DNA of 64,000 nucleotides from Nocardioides daedukensis (GCF_013408415.1 NZ_JACCAA010000001.1:186001-250000), one strand, 5' to 3'. Numbered from the stretch's first letter, positions 26,800 to 35,457 are shown. Notes: generated from the letters alone by a model not told the origin. Numbers and translations are program-made.

Positions 26800-28357
26800 C
26801 GAGTGCCGCCCGGATGTCGGCAACCGTGAGCCATTCCTGGGGTGCCATCACCTTGGCCACCTGCGGCGCGAAGGCCGGGGAGGAGACCACGACCTCGGGG
26901 ACCGGACCGTCGGCGACGATCTCGCCGTCGCCCAGGAGCACCACCCGGGTGGCCAGCTCCGCGACCAGCTCCACGTCGTGGGTGGCCAGCATGATCCCGT
27001 GACCGCGGGTCGACAGGTCCGCCAAAATCTCCACCAGTCGATGCTTGGCGATGTAGTCCAGGCCGCGGGTCGGCTCGTCGAGGAGCAGCAGCTTCGGCCG
27101 CGCGGCCAGCACGATGGCCAGGGTGAGACAGAGCTTCTGTCCCTCCGACAGGTCACGGGGGTGGCGGTCGTCGGGGATCTCCGGGGCGAGCTCGTCGACC
27201 AGGGCGCGGGTGGTGCCCGCGGGGGCGCCGGCGTCGCGGTCCGAGGTCGCGCACTCCTTCGCCACTGTCGCGGCATAGAGGAGATCGGCGGGGACCTGGG
27301 GGACCAGTCCGACCTGGACTGCCTGCACCTTGCCGTGGGTGGGCTTGTGCAGGCCGACCAGCGTCCGCATCAGCGTCGACTTGCCGGCTCCGTTGCGGCC
27401 CATCAGGGCGACGACCTCACCCGCGCGGATCATCAGGTCGATGCCGTTGAGCACCGGTTGGCGCGGGAACCCAGCTACCAGGTCGTGGGCCGTGCCGACC
27501 ATGTCGCCCAGCTGCGGGGGCTGGTGGGCGGGTGGGGTGACGGTGGCCAGGCGTTCGCGCAGGGAGACCGACATCCGGCGGGCGTTGCGCACGGTGAGTG
27601 GCAACGGGGACCAGCCGGCGGCCCGGCCGAGGTCGACCACCGGGGGCGCGATCGGCGTACGCGCCATGATCTCTGCGGGCTCGCCGATCTCGACCGGACC
27701 GCCCTGGTCGGGCACGTGGATGATCCGGTCGACGTGCGGGACGACGCGCTCGAGGCGGTGCTCGGCCACGATGACGGTCATCCCGAGATCGTGGACCAGT
27801 CGCTGCAGGGTGGCCAGGACGTCCTCGGCGCTGAGCGGGTCGAGGGCCGAGGTCGGTTCGTCGAGGACCAGGACCCGGGGGTGCGCGGTGAGCACCGCGC
27901 CGATCGCGACCCGCTGCTGCTGTCCGCCGGAGAGGTGGGTGAGTGGTCGGCCGCGGAGGTCGGCCAGGCCGAGCAGGTCGAGGGTCTCCTCGACCCGGCG
28001 GCGCATCGTGGTCTGGGAGAGCCCGAGCGACTCCATGCCGTAGGCGAGCTCGTCCTCGACGTTGTCGGTGATGAAGCCGGCCAACGGGTCCTGCCCGACG
28101 AAGCCGACGACATCGGCCAGGTCCCGGGGTCGGTGGGTCTCGGTCGAGCGGCCGTCCACGGTGACCCGGCCACGCAGGGTGCCGCCGGAGAAGTGCGGGA
28201 CCAGGCCGTTGATGGTGCGCAGCAGGGTGGACTTGCCGCTCCCGGTGCGGCCCATCACCAGCACCATCTCGCCCTCGTCGACGACGAAGTCGACGCCGTG
28301 CAGCGCGGGCTTCTCGGCGTCGGCATAGGTCACCGACACGTTCTCGAAGCGGATCAT
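26789..28357 (-). CDS. ECF transporter fused ATPase (A and A' in one chain)
   Basis: A 522-residue protein with two complete ATP-binding cassettes. The first has GRTGSGKSTLLRTI, LSGGQQQRVAIG and VLVLDEPTSALD. The second has GRNGAGKSTLMRTL, a degenerate signature LSEGQKLCLTLA and LLLLDEPTRGLD. It drives ECF uptake together with the T subunit. ATG 28357 overlaps the T-component stop by 4 bp. The open frame to 28564 lies in the T gene and lacks conservation. Confidence 0.93.
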   Translation of the reverse strand: MIRFENVSVTYADAEKPALHGVDFVVDEGEMVLVMGRTGSGKSTLLRTINGLVPHFSGGTLRGRVTVDGRSTETHRPRDLADVVGFVGQDPLAGFITDNVEDELAYGMESLGLSQTTMRRRVEETLDLLGLADLRGRPLTHLSGGQQQRVAIGAVLTAHPRVLVLDEPTSALDPLSAEDVLATLQRLVHDLGMTVIVAEHRLERVVPHVDRIIHVPDQGGPVEIGEPAEIMARTPIAPPVVDLGRAAGWSPLPLTVRNARRMSVSLRERLATVTPPAHQPPQLGDMVGTAHDLVAGFPRQPVLNGIDLMIRAGEVVALMGRNGAGKSTLMRTLVGLHKPTHGKVQAVQVGLVPQVPADLLYAATVAKECATSDRDAGAPAGTTRALVDELAPEIPDDRHPRDLSEGQKLCLTLAIVLAARPKLLLLDEPTRGLDYIAKHRLVEILADLSTRGHGIMLATHDVELVAELATRVVLLGDGEIVADGPVPEVVVSSPAFAPQVAKVMAPQEWLTVADIRAALDGQ

Positions 28358-29451
28358 CGGCTCACCCCCGTGCTCGGAAGCGGCGGGGCCAGGAAGGCGG
28401 GGAGCGCTGCGACGATCACGCCAACGAGCGCGAGCAGCGGCACCGGGGGGACCTGGGTGGGCGAGGTCAGCACGAGCAGCCCCGGGTCGAGCGAGAGCTG
28501 GGTGAACATCAGCACCGCGGCCACGATTCCGCTCCCGGCGACCAGGAACTCCGGGACCGCCCACGGGTCGGGGCGATAGCGGGTGCGGCCGGTACGTCGT
28601 CCGCCGGCGACCAGCCCCAGGACGCCGAGCGCGACGCCGACGACCAGCATCGGCAGGCCCATCCAGGAGGTGGCCGTGCCGTTGAGGAGTCCGTAGAGGC
28701 CCAGGCAGAGTCCGACGGAGCCGAGGGTGACCAGGGCAACGGTCAGGCGGCGCGCCCGCGGGTCGGTGACCGTGGTGCGGCCGTAGCCGCGTGAGTCCAT
28801 CGCCGCGGCCAGGTCGACCGAACGCTCGAGTGCTCCCTCGAGCATCGGCATGGCCAGGCGACCGAAACGACGGAACCGGCCCTTCTGCCCGCCGCGCAGC
28901 CGGGCCGCGTCGCGGACCCGGCGAGCATCCGTGGCCAGCTGCGGCGCGAAGGTCAGGGCGATGATGCAGGCGATGCCGATCTCATAGAGGGCACCGGGGA
29001 CATAGCGCAGCAGCTGCCTGGCCGAGCCGAGGGCGTTGGCGGCGCCCACGCAGCAGAAGATGGCGGCGAGCTGCAGGGCGACGTACAACGAACCCAGCAC
29101 CGTCTCCAGCGTGACGGCCCCACCGATCCGGAGACCGGTGCGGTCCGGGAGGGGGAGCTCGGGGAGGGTGAAGAGCACGGTGAGTCCTTGGGTGTTGCCC
29201 GCGAAGAGGGCCTGGAAGACCAGGTGGATGAGCACCACGAACATCGCGAGCTTGAAGAAGAGTGCGTAGGACGATGCCCACGGGGTGTCACCGCGGCGGG
29301 CCGAGACCACGAACCAGGTGACCGCGATGATCACCACGAGCGGGACGGGGTTGAGCGTGCGGCTGGCAGCGGCAGCGAGCCCGATCGCCCACAGCCACCA
29401 CGCCACCGGGTGCAGGGCACGCGGGTGGGTGACGAGGTGGTGTGGGCGCAT
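28354..29451 (-). CDS. ECF transporter transmembrane (T) component, CbiQ-like
   Basis: A 365-residue membrane protein. The N-terminal segments include the conserved RTLNPVPL, and the coupling helices carry the T-subunit Arg motif in LAAAMDSRGYGR. The C-terminal half adds extra membrane segments, longer than the usual 250-270 residues. It bridges the ATPases and the S component. It starts 17 bp after the stop of the surface-protein gene. Confidence 0.9.
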   Translation of the reverse strand: MRPHHLVTHPRALHPVAWWLWAIGLAAAASRTLNPVPLVVIIAVTWFVVSARRGDTPWASSYALFFKLAMFVVLIHLVFQALFAGNTQGLTVLFTLPELPLPDRTGLRIGGAVTLETVLGSLYVALQLAAIFCCVGAANALGSARQLLRYVPGALYEIGIACIIALTFAPQLATDARRVRDAARLRGGQKGRFRRFGRLAMPMLEGALERSVDLAAAMDSRGYGRTTVTDPRARRLTVALVTLGSVGLCLGLYGLLNGTATSWMGLPMLVVGVALGVLGLVAGGRRTGRTRYRPDPWAVPEFLVAGSGIVAAVLMFTQLSLDPGLLVLTSPTQVPPVPLLALVGVIVAALPAFLAPPLPSTGVSR

Positions 29452-29467
29452 CGTGTGACGCTCCGGC

Positions 29468-30184
29468 TCAGGCGCCTGAGGAACGACGGCGGCTCATCAG
29501 CACGCCGCCCGCACCGAGCAGGACGATCACGACGCCGACTCCGATCAGGACCGGGGTGTTGCTGTCGTCGTCCTTGTCCGAGTCGCCGGCAGCAGTGTCC
29601 GAGCCGGTGTTGAAGTCGACCGGTTCGCCATCGACCGGAGTGCCCTTGTCGGCCTTCTCGTCGGCGCAGCCGGTGGCCGGATAGCCGCCGATGCCGCACA
29701 GCATCGGACCGAAGGAACCGGTCTCGACGCGCACGTCGGGTGCCACCTTCTGGAGCACCTGGAGGCCGTTGGCCTTCTCCTCGACGACTGAGCACAGGGC
29801 CTCGGGTGCCGGGGGAGCCTCGTCGCCGGAGGCGTCCTGCTCGACGCCGTAGTCGATCAGGACGGCGACGCGCTTCTCGCCGGCCTTCGCCTCGGTGTCG
29901 CCGCACACGGACTCGAAGGTGACCTTCGCCAGGTCCGCACGCGGGAGGTTGGGCTTGGTGAAGTCGGCCGGCGCGGCGAAGCGGTAGCCCTCGATCGAGC
30001 CGTCTGCCGGCGTGGCCTGGGAGGGGCCGGTGCTGGCGGCCACGAACTTGTCGTCGGTGACGTTGAAGTAGGCCCAGTAGCGATAGATGTCTGCTGCGTG
30101 GGCAGTGCCCGGCGTGAGCCCGATCGCGATCGTGGCCAAGGCCATCGCGAACATGGAGATGAAGACGGAACGGATGGTGCGCAT
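29468..30184 (-). CDS. SCO2322-like surface-anchored protein, first gene of the B12 operon
   Basis: A 238-residue exported protein. The signal peptide ends GTAHA before ADIYRYWAYFN. An extracellular domain of about 170 residues contains four Cys (VCGDTEAKAG, ALCSVV, LCGIGGYPATGC). A Ser/Asp/Gly linker, one membrane segment (VLIGVGVVIVLLGAGGVLM) and RRR finish it. It resembles the SCO2322 family next to ECF transporters in Streptomyces. As the first gene behind the cobalamin riboswitch it may bind corrinoid outside the membrane; this is inferred. GAAGGAAGGG precedes ATG 30184. Confidence 0.82.
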   Translation of the reverse strand: MRTIRSVFISMFAMALATIAIGLTPGTAHAADIYRYWAYFNVTDDKFVAASTGPSQATPADGSIEGYRFAAPADFTKPNLPRADLAKVTFESVCGDTEAKAGEKRVAVLIDYGVEQDASGDEAPPAPEALCSVVEEKANGLQVLQKVAPDVRVETGSFGPMLCGIGGYPATGCADEKADKGTPVDGEPVDFNTGSDTAAGDSDKDDDSNTPVLIGVGVVIVLLGAGGVLMSRRRSSGA

Positions 30185-30209
30185 GGGGCTGGTTGCCCTT
30201 CCTTCTGAT

Positions 30210-30385
30210 GCGGCACACGGAGTGAAAGCCGGACCAGGTCCGGCCCCGACCGTAGACCTCGACGGTGTTGGAGTGGAGCCTGATCCCGCCCGGTATTCCG
30301 GCTTTACGGCTGCGGGTCAGCGCCGGACTCTCACCGACTTCCCCGGAGCGGGACACGGATCCCCTTCGCAGGGGACCTGTGCGCA
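30210..30385 (-). ncRNA. Cobalamin riboswitch
   Basis: The minus strand carries the conserved cobalamin-aptamer core at 30303-30343: GGGGAAGTCGGTGAGAGTCC, then the B12-box-like GCTGACCCGCAGCCGTAA. Paired elements lie around it. A strong hairpin GCCGGACC-A-GGTCCGGC (30228-30244), followed by TTT, lies 44 bp before the first start codon and could be the expression platform. High B12 would switch the operon off. The outer limits are approximate. Confidence 0.92.
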
Positions 30386-30443
30386 ATCTGCCACCGGGCG
30401 TGCGTTCCGTCAAAGGGACCCGGACTGCCCGTAGGCTTGCGGC

Positions 30444-30701
30444 ATGGCACTCCCACCCGAGCCCCCGACGTTCAAGTCCGCCTCACCGCAGCCCAAGTCG
30501 TGGACCTGGCGACTCGAGGACGCCGACGGCGGCGTGGTTGAGATCACAGGTGACCTGGCCGGCGAGTCGTTCACCAGCCAGGCCGATGCGGAGTCCTGGG
30601 TGGGTGAGTTCTATGCCGACCTGGCGGAGCAGGGTGTGCACGCCGTGTCGCTCTTCGAGGCAGATCGGTTCGTCTACGGGCCGATGTCGCTGCACCCGTG
30701 A
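30444..30701 (+). CDS. Conserved hypothetical protein
   Basis: An 85-residue protein with a Pro-rich start and a compact domain (SWTWRLEDADGGVVEITGDL, SWVGEFYADLAEQGVHAVSL). It has no signal peptide. It resembles small actinobacterial proteins of unknown function. It starts near the 5' end of the riboswitch on the opposite strand. Its stop overlaps the next start (GTGA). Confidence 0.7.
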   Translation: MALPPEPPTFKSASPQPKSWTWRLEDADGGVVEITGDLAGESFTSQADAESWVGEFYADLAEQGVHAVSLFEADRFVYGPMSLHP

Positions 30702-31522
30702 ACGATGCCGCGCGAGCGGCGACTGTCGGTCGGACCGAGCGCCTGCCGGCCGAGGTGCTGCTCCTGTGCTGTGACTGGCTGGAGCAGGTGCATCGGTTGG
30801 CGCCGGGCCTGGTCACTGGGCTGCACCTACGCGGTGGCATCGGCTTCGGCGAATATGTCCGCGGCAAGAGCGACGTGGACTTCGTGGCGCTGCTCGCGCA
30901 TCGCCCCTCGTCGACTGAGCTCGACGCGCTGGAGGACGCCCACCTGGCTGTGGCCGAGCTCCATCACGAGCTCTTCTTCGACGGCGCGCACCTGCTGGCC
31001 AGTGACCTGGCGGCCGACCCGCAGCTGTGTCCGGACGTGCCGTGCACCCTGCACCGGATCTTCGAGCCCGAGGCCCGGCGCGACATCAGCCCGGTGACGT
31101 GGCACGAGCTGGCCCACCACGGCGTCACCGTGCACGGGACCGACCTCTCAGCGCTGCAGGTCTGGACCTCGCAGCAAGCCCTGCTCGACTTCACCCGGGA
31201 CAACCTCGACACCTATTGGCGCGAGCATGCCGAGGCGCTTCCCAGGTTCCCCGGTGAGGCGGCCACCGAGGCCAACTGTGAATGGTGCGTCCCCGGAGTG
31301 GCCCGCCTGCACCACCTGCTGGTGACGGGGGAGCAGACCTCGAAGTCGGCTGCGCTTCGGTGGGGGCTGGAGTTCTATCCCTCGCGGTTCCACCCGGTCC
31401 TGGCCGAGGCGCTGCGGATCCGTGAGGACCCGGGCGCGCCCTCGGGTTATCCGGATCCACTCCAACGGGGACGCGACGTGGCCGCGTTCACGGCGTACGT
31501 CGTCACCACCGGGACGGCCTGA
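30698..31522 (+). CDS. Nucleotidyltransferase (aminoglycoside adenylyltransferase-like)
   Basis: A 274-residue protein starting at GTG. The N-terminal domain has the nucleotidyltransferase pattern RGGIGFGEYVRGKSDVDFVA (paired Asp). The C-terminal helical part (GVARLHHLLVTGEQTSKSAA, LEFYPSRFHPVLAEALRIRE) resembles the AadA/DUF4111 C-domain. It might transfer AMP to small molecules; the real substrate is unknown. The stop codon lies inside the first unit of a 23-bp tandem repeat. Confidence 0.78.
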   Translation: MNDAARAATVGRTERLPAEVLLLCCDWLEQVHRLAPGLVTGLHLRGGIGFGEYVRGKSDVDFVALLAHRPSSTELDALEDAHLAVAELHHELFFDGAHLLASDLAADPQLCPDVPCTLHRIFEPEARRDISPVTWHELAHHGVTVHGTDLSALQVWTSQQALLDFTRDNLDTYWREHAEALPRFPGEAATEANCEWCVPGVARLHHLLVTGEQTSKSAALRWGLEFYPSRFHPVLAEALRIREDPGAPSGYPDPLQRGRDVAAFTAYVVTTGTA

Positions 31523-31610
31523 TCAGCACCGCCGGCACGGCCTGATCGATACCGCCGGCACGGCCTGATCGATACCGCCGGCACGGCCTGATCGATACCG
31601 CCGGGACGGC
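31514..31610. repeat. 23-bp tandem repeat at a gene 3' end
   Basis: Units starting ACGGCCTGATC at 31514, 31537, 31560 and 31583, with a fragment at 31606. The first unit differs by two bases and contains the stop codon of the upstream gene; the others are near identical. The run fills the gap before thyA, ending 16 bp before its GTG. Confidence 0.93.
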
Positions 31611-31626
31611 GCATTAGGCTGGGCTC

Positions 31627-32436
31627 GTGCAGGCCTACCTCGATCTCGTCCAACGCATTCTCGATGAAGGTGTCGAGAAGGGCGACCGCACCGGGACCGG
31701 GACGCTGAGCGTCTTCGGGCACCAGATGCGCTTCGATCTGTCCGCGGGCTTCCCGCTGGTCACCACCAAGAAGGTGCACACCCGCTCCGTGTTCGGTGAG
31801 CTGTTGTGGTTCCTTCGCGGCGACACCAATGTGAAGTGGCTCCAGGACCGCGGCATCTCGATCTGGGACGAGTGGGCCGACGACAACGGTGACCTCGGGC
31901 CGGTCTACGGCTACCAGTGGCGCTCCTGGCCCACCCCGGCCGGCACCCACGTGGACCAGATCGCGCGGCTGGTCGAGGGCATCCGCACCAACCCGGACTC
32001 GCGCCGGCACATCGTGTCGGCCTGGAACGTCGCCGACGTGGACGACATGGCGCTGCCGCCGTGCCACACCATGTTCCAGTTCTACGTCGAGCCGGCGGAC
32101 GACGGGCCGGCACGGCTGAGCTGCCAGCTCTACCAGCGCTCGGCCGACGTGTTCCTCGGCGTGCCGTTCAACATCGCCTCCTATGCGCTCCTCACGCACA
32201 TGGTCGCCCAGGTGACCGGGCTGCGGGTCGGCGACTTCGTGCACACGTTGGGCGATGCACACCTCTACGTGAACCACCTCGACCAGGCGCGGCTGCAGCT
32301 CACCCGCGAGCCGCGGCCGCTGCCACGGCTCGTGCTGGACCCGTCGATCACCGAGATCGACGGCTTCGACCTCGAGCACATCAGTGTCGAGGGCTATGAC
32401 CCGCACCCGGGGATCAAGGCACCGATTGCCGTATGA
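31627..32436 (+). CDS. thyA: Thymidylate synthase
   Basis: Methylates dUMP to dTMP using methylene-tetrahydrofolate. The 269-residue enzyme has [11 protein letters not shown], active-site Cys in [32 protein letters not shown] and the C-terminal IAV. It starts at GTG. It overlaps the DHFR gene by 4 bp, consistent with a joint thymidylate-cycle operon. Confidence 0.97.
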   Translation: MQAYLDLVQRILDEGVEKGDRTGTGTLSVFGHQMRFDLSAGFPLVTTKKVHTRSVFGELLWFLRGDTNVKWLQDRGISIWDEWADDNGDLGPVYGYQWRSWPTPAGTHVDQIARLVEGIRTNPDSRRHIVSAWNVADVDDMALPPCHTMFQFYVEPADDGPARLSCQLYQRSADVFLGVPFNIASYALLTHMVAQVTGLRVGDFVHTLGDAHLYVNHLDQARLQLTREPRPLPRLVLDPSITEIDGFDLEHISVEGYDPHPGIKAPIAV

Positions 32437-33395
32437 GCGCTGGCCGACGCATCGTGATGGTCGCCGCGTTCGCCCGGAACAGGGTGATCGGCAACAAGGG
32501 TGAGATCCCGTGGCACATCCCCGAGGACTTCGCGCACTTCAAACGGACCACGCTGGGCCACACCCTGGTGATGGGGCGGGCGACGTGGGACTCGATCGGG
32601 CGGCCGTTGCCCGGGCGTACGACGATCGTGGTCACCCGGGATCGTTCCTGGTCGACTCCGTGGACGCCCGGGACCTCGACCGAATCCGGCCTCTCTCGCA
32701 GCGAGGAGCGGGCGAACGACCGGCTGGACGATGGGGCCCAGCCGCACGTGTACATCGCGCACTCGGTGCAGGCCGCCATCGACCTGGCCGCCACGCTGCC
32801 CGGCGACACCATGATCGCCGGGGGGACCCAGGTCTATGAGCAGGCGATGGCCCTGGCCACGCACCAGGTGCTGACCGAGGTCGACCTCGAGCCCGAGGGC
32901 GATGCGCACTATCCGTACCTGCCCGACCAGGAGTGGGCCGAGATCTCGCGTGAGGTCCACGACGGCTACGCTTTCGTCGAGTGGGAGCGGGTTGCTCCCG
33001 CGCCGACCATCGACGTCTCGGCGGTGGCCCTGGTCCGCGACGGCAGCGTGCTGACCGTGCGCAAGCGCGGCACGGACCGGTTCATGCTGGTCGGCGGCAA
33101 GCCCGATCCGGGGGAGTCCGCCGCCGCTGCGGGACGACGCGAGTTCGCCGAAGAGGTGTCCCTCTCACTGACATCGCACGAGCCCCTGGGCTCGTTCACC
33201 GCGCTGGCCGCCAACGAGCCCGGTCACCTGGTCCGCTCCGAGGTCTTCCTCGGTCATGCCACCGGTGAGCCGGAGGTCGCTGCGGAGATCGAGGAGCTGC
33301 GCTGGACCTCGCTGGATGAGGGCGCGGTGTACGACGACCTTGCGCCGTTGCTCGAGCATCTCCTTCCCCTCCTGCGCCGACCCGGCACTTGTTGA
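32433..33395 (+). CDS. folA: Fusion: dihydrofolate reductase + Nudix hydrolase
   Basis: A 320-residue protein. Residues 1 to about 185 are DHFR, which regenerates tetrahydrofolate: [40 protein letters not shown] and [12 protein letters not shown]. An insertion of about 30 residues (about 73-104, [20 protein letters not shown]) sits after VVTRDRSW. Residues about 191-315 are a Nudix domain with [20 protein letters not shown], one deviation from the Nudix box (Ser for the last Gly). The last residues RRPGTC and the stop come from the first 19-bp repeat of array 2. Cleanup of damaged or excess nucleotides is a possible Nudix role. Confidence 0.92.
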   Translation: MSAGRRIVMVAAFARNRVIGNKGEIPWHIPEDFAHFKRTTLGHTLVMGRATWDSIGRPLPGRTTIVVTRDRSWSTPWTPGTSTESGLSRSEERANDRLDDGAQPHVYIAHSVQAAIDLAATLPGDTMIAGGTQVYEQAMALATHQVLTEVDLEPEGDAHYPYLPDQEWAEISREVHDGYAFVEWERVAPAPTIDVSAVALVRDGSVLTVRKRGTDRFMLVGGKPDPGESAAAAGRREFAEEVSLSLTSHEPLGSFTALAANEPGHLVRSEVFLGHATGEPEVAAEIEELRWTSLDEGAVYDDLAPLLEHLLPLLRRPGTC

Positions 33396-33520
33396 CGCCG
33401 TAATTCGTCGACCCGTCAGTTGTTGACGTGCTGATTCGTCGACCCGGCAGTTGTTGACCGGGGACCAGATGTCAACAACTGCCGGGTCGACGAGGTGGAG
33501 TGTCAACAACTGCCGGGTCG
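33378..33520. repeat. Array 2 of the 19-bp repeat (5 copies: F F F R R, exact 31-bp period)
   Basis: Forward copies at 33378-33396 (one mismatch), 33409-33427 (one) and 33440-33458 (perfect). Reverse copies at 33471-33489 and 33502-33520 (both perfect). All starts are exactly 31 bp apart with 12-nt spacers. The third and fourth copies form a perfect 19-bp stem over a 12-nt loop. The array lies between the convergent folA-Nudix and DUF3099 genes. The first copy supplies the folA stop. Confidence 0.96.
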
Positions 33521-33538
33521 ACGGGGTGGGGCGGGTGG

Positions 33539-33790
33539 TCAGGCGCCGAGGTCCCGGTTGGCCATGATCGCCGCGACCGGGGGGATGAACATCGCCACCA
33601 CGGACATCACCACGGCAGCACCGGTCGACCAGAACCGGACCACGTTCCAGGCGAGCAGGATCAGCACCAGGCAGACGCCCATCATGATCAGATATCGACG
33701 CCGCCGGATCCTCAGCCGCTCGCTCATCGCGAGCGGAACATCGGTGACTCGGTGCGGGCGCTCCACCGGATGCCTGTCCTCGCGCTCCAT
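33539..33790 (-). CDS. DUF3099 membrane protein
   Basis: An 83-residue protein. A basic stretch (MSERLRIRRRRYLIMMG) is followed by two close membrane segments (VCLVLILLAWNVVRFW and VVMSVVAMFIPPVAAIMA). The arrangement matches the actinobacterial DUF3099 family of unknown function. It converges on folA with repeat array 2 between, and is divergent from the LLM oxidoreductase gene. Confidence 0.8.
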   Translation of the reverse strand: MEREDRHPVERPHRVTDVPLAMSERLRIRRRRYLIMMGVCLVLILLAWNVVRFWSTGAAVVMSVVAMFIPPVAAIMANRDLGA

Positions 33791-33861
33791 CCCTCCACGG
33801 TAGTCCGCGTGCGCCAGGGTCCGGCGTCGCTCGATGTGGCCCGGGCTGGCAGGCTGGAACC

Positions 33862-34794
33862 ATGAGCATCGAACTGCGGATCTTCACCGAACCCCAGCAG
33901 GGAGCGACATACGACGACCTCCTGCGCGTGGCACTGGCCGCCGAGGAACTCGGCTTCGGAGCGTTCTTCCGCTCCGACCACTACTTGGGGATGGGCACCG
34001 AGGGCCTGCCCGGCTCGACGGATGCGTGGACCACCCTGGCCGGCCTGGCCAGGGACACCACGACGATTCGGCTCGGGACGATGATGACCTCGGCGACCTT
34101 CCGGCACCCCGGTGTCCTCGCGATCCAGGTCGCGCAGGTCGACCAGATGAGCGGTGGGCGCGTAGAGCTCGGCATCGGTGCCGGGTGGTTCGAGGAGGAG
34201 CACCGCCAGTACGGCATCCCGTTTCCCTCGACCGGCGAGCGCTTCGACCGGTTCGAGGAGCAGCTCGAGATCATCACTGGCCTGTGGAACACCCCGCTCG
34301 GCGAACGGTTCACCCACGAGGGCGCGACCTGGCCGATCACCGAGTCCCGGGCCCTGCCCAAGCCGGTCCAGAGTCCGGCCCCGCCGGTGCTGATCGGAGG
34401 CCTCGGGAAGCGACGTACGCCCGAGCTGACCGCGCGCTTCGCCAACGAGTTCAACCTGCCGTTCTGCTCGCTCGAGACCACCCGCGACCAGTTCGCCCGG
34501 GTCCGCGCCGCGTGCGAGGCGATCGGTCGCGATCCCGAGGACCTGGTCTGGTCGAACGCCCTGGTGCTGTGCGTCGGCCGGGACGAGGCCGAGATCAAGC
34601 GCCGTGCCGACGCCATCGGCCGCGACGTCGACGAGCTGCGGGAGAACGGACTGGCCGGGACACCCGAGGAAGTCGTGACCAGGATGCAGGAGTACGGCGC
34701 AGCCGGGGCGCAGCGCCTCTATCTGCAGACACTGGACCTGACCGACCTGGACCACCTGACCCTGGTGGCCGAACAGGTGATGCCGCACGTGTGA
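33862..34794 (+). CDS. LLM-class F420-dependent oxidoreductase
   Basis: A 310-residue TIM-barrel protein of the luciferase-like family. It has ELGFGAFFRSDHYLGMG, TIRLGTMMTSATFRHPGVLA, GGRVELGIGAGWFEEEH and a C-terminal NGLAGTPEEVVTRMQEYGAA. These residues suit F420 (or FMN) binding. The substrate is unknown. It stands alone, divergent from DUF3099. Confidence 0.88.
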   Translation: MSIELRIFTEPQQGATYDDLLRVALAAEELGFGAFFRSDHYLGMGTEGLPGSTDAWTTLAGLARDTTTIRLGTMMTSATFRHPGVLAIQVAQVDQMSGGRVELGIGAGWFEEEHRQYGIPFPSTGERFDRFEEQLEIITGLWNTPLGERFTHEGATWPITESRALPKPVQSPAPPVLIGGLGKRRTPELTARFANEFNLPFCSLETTRDQFARVRAACEAIGRDPEDLVWSNALVLCVGRDEAEIKRRADAIGRDVDELRENGLAGTPEEVVTRMQEYGAAGAQRLYLQTLDLTDLDHLTLVAEQVMPHV

Positions 34795-34886
34795 GCCGGG
34801 TTTGCCCAAAACCCGCACACGGTCATCGATCCGGTGGCACGATTTGCCCAGGACCAAGGTGGTCCGACGCAGGCGAGGAGTGTCAG

Positions 34887-34961
34887 ATGTTCACCTTGGT
34901 CATGATTGGCGCGTTGATGGGCATCGCCGCGATCAACGAGCGGCGCTCGTCGAAGCACTGA
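34887..34961 (+). CDS. Possible 24-residue membrane microprotein
   Basis: ATG 34887 follows GAGGAG at a good distance (7 nt). It encodes a hydrophobic helix (MFTLVMIGALMGIAAINERR) with a basic tail, ending at 34959-34961. It lies in the gap between two clear genes. The strong ribosome-binding site and the amphipathic end are the only support. It is too short to test for family membership by eye. Confidence 0.45.
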   Translation: MFTLVMIGALMGIAAINERRSSKH

Positions 34962-34995
34962 AGCCTCGGCCTGACCCGAGCGCGGAGACCCGGAG

Positions 34996-35457
34996 TCAGA
35001 TCCAGGCGTCCCCGGCGAGAGCCGCGACAGCCTCCCGATAGGGGACCAGGTCGGAAGTGGTCGAGCGGCAGCGAGAGGCCACCAGGTGAAGGGCGTCACC
35101 GCCGTTGCTCGTAGCTTCGAGCAGGATGACTGCCTGCCCGGACTCGAACAGCAGTCGCAGGGCAACCCTGCCGGGACCCGACGCACGGTTCAGCTCCACG
35201 AAGTCAGCGGTGATGGCCTCGCACGAGCAGCCCCGGAGCCTGCCCTTGAGCCGCTCGACGACGATGCCGTCCTCGAACACGTGGAGCAGCAACCGACCGG
35301 GGCGGTTCCGGCGAGCCGAGAAGAGGCCGGCCCGTTGGCGCCCGTTGCCCTCCTCGTGGTGGGACAGCACGTGGGCGCTGCACTCCCAGGTGCCCAGCCC
35401 CTGCCCCAGGGCGAACTCATAGGCGCGGTGCGTCAGGTCAGCACCTGCATAAGCCAT
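34996..35457 (-). CDS. Hypothetical cytosolic protein
   Basis: A 153-residue protein without membrane segments, alpha/beta in character (WECSAHVLSHHEEGNGRQRA, GRLLLHVFEDGIVVERLKGR, VALRLLFESGQAVILLEATS). No family was recognised. ATG 35457 follows GGAGG by 5 nt; a GTG two codons earlier is possible. It is divergent from dapA. Confidence 0.6.
   Translation of the reverse strand: MAYAGADLTHRAYEFALGQGLGTWECSAHVLSHHEEGNGRQRAGLFSARRNRPGRLLLHVFEDGIVVERLKGRLRGCSCEAITADFVELNRASGPGRVALRLLFESGQAVILLEATSNGGDALHLVASRCRSTTSDLVPYREAVAALAGDAWI

Noticed and set aside
26309-28579. A 756-residue open frame opposite the ECF ATPase gene
   Set aside because: Antisense shadow of clear ABC cassettes, with no motifs of its own.
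31453-31620. Antisense frame built from the 23-bp repeats
   Set aside because: A tandem repeat keeps frames open trivially. No start or domain supports it.
33378-33520. Array 2 as an ordinary intrinsic terminator only
   Set aside because: A hairpin is possible, but no T-run follows and five phased copies are more than a terminator needs. Kept as a repeat.
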